The notes beneath the pieces were generated by a model that had not been told where the DNA came from, did not search any database, and worked only from the letters and a program-made list of their open reading frames with translations. The translations under genes were made by a program, and so were the position numbers. From Pseudofabraea citricarpa (lineage: Eukaryota > Ascomycota > Leotiomycetes > Helotiales > Dermateaceae), in assembly GCA_029641185.1 (NCBI GenBank), contig JAPWGK010000013.1, positions 558,001-622,000 of the forward strand: a DNA stretch of 64,000 nt, given 5' to 3'. Below, one piece after another: positions 56,294 through 64,000 of the stretch (positions are counted from its first letter, which is position 1; each line of letters begins with the position of its first letter).

Positions 56294-57620
56294 TTTTTTT
56301 CTGAAGCTGGTGGAAAGAAAACGAATAAAGGGAAAGAATTTGAAATAGCACGAAGAAATATACTTAGCTTAATAGTAAAATAAATTGGGATCGAGTTACC
56401 CCTCATGCTAGATGCATTCTCAATTCTCGGGACTCGATCACATCTACAGGAGATGGGATTCTTTTCCGGGAACCGGGGCTGGAAACGGGAAGTCATGAGG
56501 AGGAGGTCTTGGTGCTGGACGGAATGAGTGGCTCCGCGATACAAGAAGCATGTTCTCCTCGCTCTCACGGATCTGGGGTACGGTAGGCCGTGGAGGAGGA
56601 ATTAGGCTGAAGGGAGTTGGGGGAGGGGGGAGAAGGGAGAAGGCGGGTAATAATACTGGAGTTGTAGGTATAGCAGAGGATTGAGGAGTAGAAGAGACGA
56701 GGAGGGAGAGAGGAATTGAGGGAAGATTTGAGGTTGTTCCGTGTGGCGGCTTGTTCATCTGGATTTGGCTTGAGTTGACACGTGAGTGTACCATCACGTG
56801 CAGTATATTTCACGTGTTTCGAAATTATCATGAGTCGTGTCTCAGCTTCTTGTTTGTGGCTGAGGACGATGATCATTAATGAATGAGTTAATGAAGTGGC
56901 AGTGCAACCAGGATATGATATGATGATGTGGCTCCCACGTGATCCGACAGCTGTCGCCCAGAGGACCAAGAGCTTGGGGATTGCTTATTGTCATGAGCAG
57001 GAAGCTTGTGCACTTGCTTGTGGTGCTTGAACTGCCAAGCGCCGACTGGGCAGAATTCAAGATTCTAGATCTTACACTACACTCACACTCACACTCACAA
57101 CCACGTCAGATCGGTACATGCTGATGTACAGCAGCCAAAATGAAATGATACGTCACCCACCCCACGGCAGTCATGATGCACAGTAGTGTTACCGGTAGTA
57201 TTAGTAGTGCGTGCGTTCTTTAAGGTGAATACGTAGGGGGAGTTGTTTGGCTCAGACCCGTTTTCCTCATTTCCCTCATTTCCCTGCAAGTTCCAACTCC
57301 AACTCCTCCTCCACTTCCACTTCCTCTTCCTCTTCCTCTTCCTCCCTGCAACTTCGCCATCACCTCAACCTTCGCCCTCGCACACATCTTCATCCTCCCC
57401 TCCCCTCCCCTCGCCCTCACTGCCCACGCAGACTGCGCCATTCAGACGCGCGCCTGGGCTTCGCAAGTTCGCATTCAGCCGGATTCGTCGCATAGCAGCC
57501 AGCCCACAAACAAACGAGGCTGTGTCTCCAGCAGAATCGCCTCACCTCCTTTGATAACACTCTGCTCCGTAGCCTTGTATCGCCATTCTACCCATTGCAC
57601 TTCTCATTCTTGTCTTCAAC
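56294..57620. other. 1.3-kb divergent region, GH5 / VCX1 promoters
   Basis: Head-to-head promoters. C/T-rich tracts (about 57300-57345, CTTCCT units) and CACACT repeats (about 57072-57100) lie on the VCX1 side. Spurious Ser/Pro/Phe-rich frames come from these tracts. No gene supported. Confidence 0.55.
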
Positions 57621-59467
57621 ATGGCGTCCCATTTCAACATGCGTAAGTACCCCCCTTGCTCCTCTCCTACCTAGCACATATTGAATATCTGTCGTGTAGA
57701 CTCCATTAAGCGCGCTGCGCGGAAGGAAGCTTGGTACAGCGATTCTTACAACCCTTTTCAAAAGACGACACGGTCAAGCACCTGGGCACCTTCAAGGCAA
57801 AACGATCTCGAGACGGGCGATGGTGTTGACGGTGGAGTTCCCGTGTCGCACTACATGACTGCGCCCGAGCCTTCGTTGCGCGGCAATGGAGGTGACACCA
57901 TCGAGAACTCCAAGGCCGAGGAGAGCGACATAGTCAAGCTGAATGGAGTAGACCCCGATAGCAGGCCCAGCGATCCAGAGAGCGGGTCAACGGTGGTAGG
58001 GAGACAATCGACACGGGGAAGCCGACCAGCTTCGGAAGAGGAGAAAGCTCGCCATCGTTTCTTATCGAGATTTCGCAAAGGGGGCAGAAAGACTGGCCAC
58101 GAGGAGAAAGAAGACAAGCCCAAGAAGAAGGAACTTAACCACAAACCATTTACCCTTCGGAATCAGCTACAGGCCACTATTTTCAACTCCTGGATCAATA
58201 TTCTGATTCTAGCAGCACCTGTAGGAATTGGTTTGAATTATGCTGGTGTAAATCGAATCATTGTATTCGTCGTCAACTTCATCGCCATCGTGCCATTGGC
58301 TGCTATGCTCGGTTTCGCTACCGAGGAAATTTCTCTGCATGTGGGCGAAACTCTGGGCGGTCTTCTCAATGCTTCGTTCGGCAATGCAGTTGAGCTAATT
58401 GTCGCTATCATTGCTTTGACGAAGAAGGAGGTTCTGATCGTTCAGACGTCCTTGATCGGCAGTATCCTGTCCAATCTTCTGCTGGTCATGGGCATGTGCT
58501 TCTTCTTTGGTGGCCTTCGGAGAACAGAGCAATTTTTCAACCAAACCGTGGCTCAGACTGCTTGCAGCTTGTTAGCACTTGCTGTAGCCAGTGCTATCAT
58601 CCCTACAACTTTCGACCTATGGAGTGAAACTACGGCTGCGCCCATCGCCGCCATCTCTCGCGGAACCGCCGTCATCTTGCTGGTTGTCTATGCCGGGTAC
58701 TTGTACTTCCAACTGAAGACTCACAATGCCATGTTCAATGAAAAGAGTCAGAAGGTAGCCATGAGACCACGAAAGCATGCTGTCCCGGATGGTGCTCTTG
58801 CGAAGGGTTTGGCCAAAACCGGTGGAATGGTTGCTGGACCTGGACGAGCACAGTTGGCTGACCGACCTCCCAACGACGAACTTGTCAACCACAATGCGTA
58901 CGAAGAGGCCGATGACGAGGAAGAGGAGCCTCAATTGCATATATTAGTGGCATGGGCGACTCTTGCAGGATCGACTGCAATCATCGGACTATGTGCTGAG
59001 TTCATGGTAGATAGTATCAGTGCTTTGACGGCGACTGGCCATATCTCGGAAGAGTTCGTTGGATTGATTCTCCTCCCCATCGTGGGTAACGCCGCAGAAC
59101 ATAGTACAGCAGTCACGGTCGCGTGCAAAGACAAAATGGACCTAGCCATTGGCGTGGCCGTGGGCTCTAGTATGCAAGTGGCGCTCCTCCTCATTCCATT
59201 GATGGTTGTTCTTGGTTGGATAATGGGTCAGGAGGCCATGAACTTGAGCTTCGATGGTTTCCAAGTCGCTGTGTTGTTCGTGGCGGTTCTCCTCGTTAAC
59301 TATATTATTGGTGACGGAAAGACCCACTGGGCTGAAGGCATGCTTCTCATGGTAAGCACAATCCCTTTAATGATTAGAGCCTGCCATGCTAATTCTGATT
59401 TTAGGCCCTGTATTTGATCATTGCAGTTTGTGCCTGGTACTACCCGACGACTGAAGCACTTGCTTAA
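57621..59467 (+). CDS. Vacuolar Ca2+/H+ exchanger (CAX family, Vcx1-like)
   Basis: Exons 57621-57642, 57700-59351 and 59405-59467; 578 residues. Exon 1 holds only seven codons plus one base. A polar, charged N-tail of about 150 residues precedes eleven helices. The two CAX repeats are evident: LLNASFGNAVELIVAIIAL and LLPIVGNAAEHSTAVTVA, with the ion-binding Glu in each. An acidic loop (EEADDEEEEP, about residue 400) separates the halves, as is usual. The protein moves Ca2+ into the vacuole against H+. The last exon supplies the final helix LYLIIAVCAWYYP. The annotated start depends on the tiny first exon; its GTAAGT donor is good. Confidence 0.93.
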
Positions 59468-60897
59468 AGAAACATCGTCCGTGTGCACTTTAATTACTTT
59501 CTCGGCGAAAAACTTTATATCCAAGCACCCAATAATTTGCAAGCAAAGATTCATTTCGTAGCTACCGATCAAGCTCCCTGGTCATGGAATTGAGACCAAC
59601 ATCTCACATCCAAATGACTAGGCTTCCTCATTAGCTCTATATTCATGAGGGTATTTTGCGTCTTCAGATCACAGAATTTCCTCTGATTTGGTTACTTAGA
59701 TATCATAGGTTCACTATCATCTCCTTCGATTCAATGATTGGATTACTTCTTTTGTATTATACCTTTGATAAGCGCACACTGGACACAAACTTCTTTCATT
59801 TTTTTTATTTGTTGTTATCTCAAGAAGAGCCTCGGAGCAATAAAAGACCATGGAGCGGGCGTTATTGACAGGCGTTTTCATTCAAGCAATCGTTTGGCTT
59901 TACACGGTGCGGAAGAGCAGTTTGTTTTCTTTGTATTTGGGGTGGGTCAGTTTTCTCGACAAGTAGCACTGGAATTAAAGCTAAGATGCTACCCAGTTTT
60001 ATTCAACTAAGCCATGGAAGAAAAGAAATTGTTTATTTATAATTTTGTAAATTTGTGCCTCTACGTATCTCGAAGCCTTTTTGTCAGTGCTTGCTTCTTG
60101 GTTGTTATGTTCCTAAATTAAACAATGATGTTTAGTACCTGGTCAAGTGCTTTCAAGGGATTGAAGTTATAGTACTATTAAGCATCTCAAAATTATGCCT
60201 GTCGACTCGGTTTATTCATGATCTGATAAACTTTCGTTATGATTATGCTCTTCCCTAATCATTTTGGAAGCCCGAGCACATACACCGATTCGAATTCCTC
60301 GCACTATAAAGGTACTGTGTAATGAGCTCCAACTTCTCCGGTTTAGAGAAGAAGGCATTTGATTCCTAGACTACTTAAATCCTGAGTGAACGGCGCCTCT
60401 CCTTACAGCTCTTTAGTATTCTGTTATTCTAGTTTACAAGGATAGCTTTGCCAACTGAACCTTGTTGTAACACTTTTCTTCATCTAACTCTTGAAAGGGA
60501 TCAGTGGTACCAGAAGAGTTTCAGCTTAATGATCTCAAATTGTAACTTGTATGCCATCTTTCTCAAGTGATGAAGATGAACAACCGCGTTCTAATAACTG
60601 CGTCCTAATAACTGCGTTTTTAGCATAAACAGCATTTTCATTTCTACCAGCCTTTAGTAACCTGTCTCCCACATCACCCACATACCTTTTCACTCGAATC
60701 TTTCTATTGCCTTTCAAGAGTTCTCTTTCATCTTCTTTCAGCTGCTAATAAGCAACCGCACTACAGCAGGAGTTTCAATCTGATAACTTCAAATCACTAA
60801 CGTACCACCTAAAAGTTCCACCTCTTCTAAAGATTCTCTTGCCTTTAAACAACCTTAATCCAAGTATTACATGAAGGGGCAAGCGGTGACTTGAGCT

Positions 60898-61093
60898 AAG
60901 TGACGCGGTGAATACCAAATCAAGCGACGTAACAAGTCTTAAATCAAGTGACAGCTTGAATTGCACTACCTAAGCGACGCAACAAGTAACAACCCCAACG
61001 ACAAGCGACGGGGCAGGTAATAAGCCAAGCAACATAGCAAATTGTAAGGTAAGCCGCTAAATAAGCAGTAGCCTAAGTAGAAACTCAAGCGAC
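60898..61093 (+). repeat. Dispersed AAGYGACG word repeats
   Basis: AAGCGACG or AAGTGACG occurs at about 60898, 60922, 60972, 61004 and 61088, with partial copies between, often followed by CAACAAG or TAACAAG. Spacing is irregular (about 20-80 bases). Confidence 0.65.
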
Positions 61094-61464
61094 GAGTTTA
61101 TCACTTGCTGCAAACAAGGTCGGTTTTACTTTTCCGCGTTCTTATCATCCATTACTGTTCTCAGTCAACTCACTCTCTCTTTATTTTCCGCGCAGATTCG
61201 CCTGCAGGTATTACATCCTGTTATTGCCCGCCACTCTCTTCACAAAGCAGGGCCTCCTGTCACATACCTACCTTACATCCCCCTTTCACAACATCTATCA
61301 AGTTTTCAGCAAGCAAGCAAAATCTAATCGGTAAGTCAGGTTTGTACTTTCACCCATTCACCCCTTCCTTGACCATATTTCCATCGAGCGACAGACTGGT
61401 TGCTTCTCTTACTTCTTGCTGTCTCTTACACTTCCCTGGCCTTTCTCTTCTTACACATTCCAGT

Positions 61465-61680
61465 CGGGACTATCATTTTCCGCCTTCGGTTTATCATTTC
61501 CCCTCGCTGAACAGCTATTCGGGAACACCATTTTCCACAATCAATCCATCTTTTCTCTCACTAAATTCTACTCGGGAACACCATTTTCCGCCATCGGTTT
61601 ATCTTTTCTCTTCCTGAACCGCCAGTCGGGACTACCATTTTCCGCAATCAGTTCATCCTTTCTCTCACTAAACTGCCATT
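61465..61680 (+). repeat. Four tandem copies of a 53-55 bp degenerate repeat
   Basis: Each copy starts CGGGA and contains CATTTTCCRC followed by ATC-ATC/TTTTCTC and CTGAAC or CTAAA. Starts are 61465, 61520, 61573 and 61627. Confidence 0.8.
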
Positions 61681-61689
61681 CGCAGGGCC

Positions 61690-62060
61690 GCAGTAAGGCT
61701 TTCCGTCTAATGCTTATCGCTCAACTGAGTCCTTCTCGTCTCAAGAAGGAAGCAAAAGGGCAAGTCGCGCTAAAGTCATTCCGTCCCGTCTCCTCGCTAA
61801 ACTTAATTCCTCCGTCTTCTTATCTGACATAGACTGCAGGAACAAAACGCGGCTTTGTTTCTGATCTCGTCGCTTAACTTAAGTCTCTTCTCGTCTGCAG
61901 GAAAGGCAAGATAGCAAGTCACGTATGTCTTTCCGTCCTATCTCCTCGCGTAACTTACTCCCCCTCTCGTCTCATCTAACGATTATCTACAGGAATCATC
62001 TGCGGCTTTCCGTCTGGTCTCGTCGCTTAACTTTAGTCCTTCTGGTCTCAAGAAGGGCAC
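61690..62060 (+). repeat. About five degenerate copies of a 70-80 bp repeat
   Basis: Copies share GGCTTTCCGTC, then CTCGTCGCTTAACTT, then TCCTTCTCGTCT, near 61695, 61770, 61850, 61925 and 62000. Several contain CTGCAGGAA or CTACAGGAA, which look like 3' splice sites. Confidence 0.7.
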
Positions 62061-62063
62061 GCC

Positions 62064-64000
62064 ATGATGGAGCCTCACAGCCAAGATGTTAGTATGGGCC
62101 AGGACCCACTACCCAACTCCAATTCCCAAAGCCAGGATGCGGAACAACGCCAAAACGCATTGATGGAGTTTCAAGAAGAACGCAGTTCACCAGCAAGTCT
62201 CACTTCTGAACATCAACATGACGAGCGGATGAATGAGCCTGGCAATGACAGGCAAACCAGCCCGGTTCCTAAACTTGAACATAATCCGCAGAATCAACTA
62301 TATGATATCCCCAATTCCAAGCACAACACCTCCCTCGTTATCCATCCAGGAATGGATAGTTTCCTTGACGACGTAGACATCCCAATGTCCGATGCTCCGC
62401 AAGCGACAGAAGCGACTCAAGCCACTGAAACAACTGAAGCAATTCCCAAGAATTGGCAAGAACCGCCCAGCATGGATAGCGATGATGACTTGATTGAGGT
62501 CTCAAAGTATTCGGCATCTCGCGTAGCACAAGAACGCTGGGCGATGCCTCGCTCGCCAATTGTCATATCAGATGACGAGGGGGTGACAAAGGTGAAGCAA
62601 GAGCCTGGTGTCGAAGGTCTCAATGTACCGCAACAAAATGCAACGTCATCTGTTGCTGAGAAAATCCTTGCAGCTCAGAAAGAGATGATGAGAAATATGA
62701 TCTCTCAATTTGCTACGAGTGGAAAGAATGTCAGGTCTAATGAAACACAAGCATCTTCATCTTCAGCAGCCCCCTCTCAGTTTAGTAGCATATTCGGTGC
62801 TAGAAGAAAGGCTGCGAAAGAGAACACACAAAGTCAGGATCCTACATTCGGCCAAGGCACAACTTCTTCTGAGGAGCGGAATCTTGTGGACGAGGTAATG
62901 GCTGCTCCACAGGAGGACCATTCCTGGATGCTGGAAAACAACGGCGATGATGAATACGAGACGTTGAAGGTGTTAAAAGAGAACCTTGAGAAAAAGCGAA
63001 ACCACCATGGTATTTCACAAGACGAAATGATTGAGCTTCTACAAATTCGAGATAGAATGGAGATGATTGAAAAGCTTCGGGCCGCTGGTAACGGAGAAGA
63101 AGAAGAAGAAGAAGAGGACGAAAACGAGTTGTTTATCCCAGAGAAATTTTCGGCTTTGAGACAGGCTCATCGCGACAAGCGTCCCAAACGAGAGAAGCAA
63201 CCAGATCACCCCGAGTCAGAGCAAGGAAATTCACAGGTTTCAATGAATGACTACGATATTGCTCTCGCACAGATCTTGAAAGGCACTTCGAGCAGTGATG
63301 GCAATGGTTCTTCCAGCAAGAAAGCAGCAGCAAAGCCTCGAAAAAAGGCAGTCAAAAATGCCAAAGAGTTCTTCGAACGCGAGGAAGAACAGCGGCGAGA
63401 AAAGGAGAGAAAATCTCTCCAACGCAGTAAGTCTCGTAAGGGCAAAGGAAAGGCTGTAGCCACTACAAATCCTCGCAACAAGGGCAAGGGCAAGGGCAAA
63501 GGAAGCACATCTAGTCAAAGTTCCGCAAATGCAGGTGCTAGTAAGGCCACGGCTTCGAAGACCTTCATGCGGCAAGCCGATGACACGGCTAGGAAGATGC
63601 TGGCGGATCTCTTGCATAACGATGCAATTGCAGACCGTGTTCGAGCTGGTTTCGACCCTGAGCCGGAAATTTCTGCGAATAACAAGAAGTCCCAACTGGA
63701 GCAAATCATCGCCAGCGTCCCAAAGAACATAAATTTGCGGCAGACGGGCAAGGATAAGCAAGAAATCCTTCAGGCTTCCAAGAGTTTCGGATATGCTAAG
63801 ATCAAAGCCGAAGATGGAAAATGGCTCCCAAAAGGGATGAAATCGAGTCTTTATCATCACCAGTTGCTTGGAGCCCGCTTCATGTTGGAACGAGAGTTAT
63901 CGAAGAATAAACCCTCTGGTGGGATTAATGCTGATGCCATGGGACTTGGCAAGACAGTTGAGATGCTTGCTACGATGGTTGGAAATCCTCCTTCGGAGAG
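62064..64000 (+). CDS. N-terminal part of a SNF2-family ATPase (runs off the window)
   Basis: Open from ATG 62064 without a stop to the right edge, 645 residues so far and no intron needed. Residues 1-560 are polar and largely disordered: SUMO-like DDEGVTKVKQEPG near residue 175, an SDEDDD-type acidic set, a Glu run near 346-353, and Lys/Gly repeats (GKGKGKGKG) near 473-482. A conserved block KWLPKGMKSSLYHHQLLGA opens the helicase, followed by GGINADAMGLGKTVEM (motif I, residues about 618-633). The Walker A reads DAMGLGKT where most SNF2 proteins have DEMGLGKT. Remaining motifs lie outside the window. Rad5/Ris1-type chromatin remodellers are the nearest group I can suggest. Confidence 0.8.
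   Translation, partial: MMEPHSQDVSMGQDPLPNSNSQSQDAEQRQNALMEFQEERSSPASLTSEHQHDERMNEPGNDRQTSPVPKLEHNPQNQLYDIPNSKHNTSLVIHPGMDSFLDDVDIPMSDAPQATEATQATETTEAIPKNWQEPPSMDSDDDLIEVSKYSASRVAQERWAMPRSPIVISDDEGVTKVKQEPGVEGLNVPQQNATSSVAEKILAAQKEMMRNMISQFATSGKNVRSNETQASSSSAAPSQFSSIFGARRKAAKENTQSQDPTFGQGTTSSEERNLVDEVMAAPQEDHSWMLENNGDDEYETLKVLKENLEKKRNHHGISQDEMIELLQIRDRMEMIEKLRAAGNGEEEEEEEDENELFIPEKFSALRQAHRDKRPKREKQPDHPESEQGNSQVSMNDYDIALAQILKGTSSSDGNGSSSKKAAAKPRKKAVKNAKEFFEREEEQRREKERKSLQRSKSRKGKGKAVATTNPRNKGKGKGKGSTSSQSSANAGASKATASKTFMRQADDTARKMLADLLHNDAIADRVRAGFDPEPEISANNKKSQLEQIIASVPKNINLRQTGKDKQEILQASKSFGYAKIKAEDGKWLPKGMKSSLYHHQLLGARFMLERELSKNKPSGGINADAMGLGKTVEMLATMVGNPPSE

Larger units (their letters stand above)
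59468..62063. other. 2.6-kb gene-free region rich in degenerate repeats
   Basis: AT-rich to about 60880 with a small duplication of CTAATAACTGCGT at about 60590 and 60604. From 60898 three repeat families follow one another up to the SNF2 gene start. An open frame of 170 codons at 61105-61617 is made of Phe/Ser/Pro from the C/T-rich repeats and looks non-coding. Several CTGCAG/CTACAG acceptor-like sites suggest a spliced leader or 5' untranslated exon. Confidence 0.55.

Noticed and set aside
61105..61617. 170-codon frame rich in Phe, Ser and Pro
   Set aside because: It reads through degenerate C/T-rich tandem repeats and shows no conserved pattern beyond the repeat.
1..64000. Secondary-metabolite gene cluster, CRISPR array, transposon or integrated virus
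   Set aside because: No PKS, NRPS, terpene synthase, regular spacer array, transposase, reverse transcriptase or terminal repeats were seen. The LaeA-like fragment and SMP-30-like protein stand alone.

Overview
The window is a nuclear segment of a filamentous ascomycete (Pezizomycotina). The introns are short (42-94 nt, mostly GTAAGT/GTATGT...YAG with CTAAC-like branch sites), a 5S rRNA gene is dispersed as a single copy, the proteins are fungal-specific (Fta1/CENP-L, OM14-like, UvsD/ATRIP, Whi5-like, SidF-like), and plant-wall glycoside hydrolases are present. A leotiomycete (Helotiales-type plant associate) is my best guess from the gene content; no single base in the window proves it. All gene models were spliced by eye; exon ends are given in each entry, and each model's total exon length is a multiple of three.

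Layout. 0-6 kb: the end of a LaeA-like methyltransferase, then two secreted hydrolases facing each other (GH43 and GH95). 6-18 kb: sparse, with an SLC26/SulP-type transporter carrying a STAS domain, a secreted Gly/Pro/Thr/Phe-repeat protein with Kex2 sites, and an MFS hexose transporter. 18-26 kb: a diverged SdhC-like complex II anchor, a Zn2Cys6 transcription factor, and an AT-rich gene-poor stretch holding an intron-containing tRNA-Arg(CCG). 26-35 kb: a Whi5-like cell-cycle repressor, the kinetochore protein Fta1, a peroxisomal MaoC hydratase (ends SKL), a 5S rRNA gene, and a SidF-like siderophore acyltransferase (ends SKL) with five exact ATCWGATAA iron-regulator sites upstream. 35-46 kb: housekeeping genes: thiamine pyrophosphokinase with a long extra tail, Mia40, a secreted SMP-30-like propeller, an OM14-like protein, and a divergent purine pair (ade16/17 and ade1). 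46-60 kb: UvsD/ATRIP, CDP-diacylglycerol synthase, a RING/three-TM membrane protein, a GH5 mannanase, and a vacuolar Ca2+/H+ exchanger. 59.5-64 kb: a long gene-free stretch with three families of degenerate direct repeats leading into the N-terminal part of a SNF2-type ATPase that runs off the window.

How the genes work together. Three hydrolases (GH43, GH95, GH5) and a hexose transporter fit growth on plant hemicellulose, but they are scattered and I do not claim a cluster. The ade16/17-ade1 pair shares one 627-bp promoter region and covers non-adjacent late steps of IMP synthesis. The SidF-like gene with its iron-responsive promoter and PTS1 is the clearest regulated unit. No mobile element, CRISPR array or complete secondary-metabolite cluster was found. 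The items most worth a second look are the SRE cluster at sidF, the SdhC paralogue with altered conserved histidines, the thiamine pyrophosphokinase tail, the Kex2/FPTG repeat protein, the RING-TM protein, and the repeat-built leader before the SNF2 gene.
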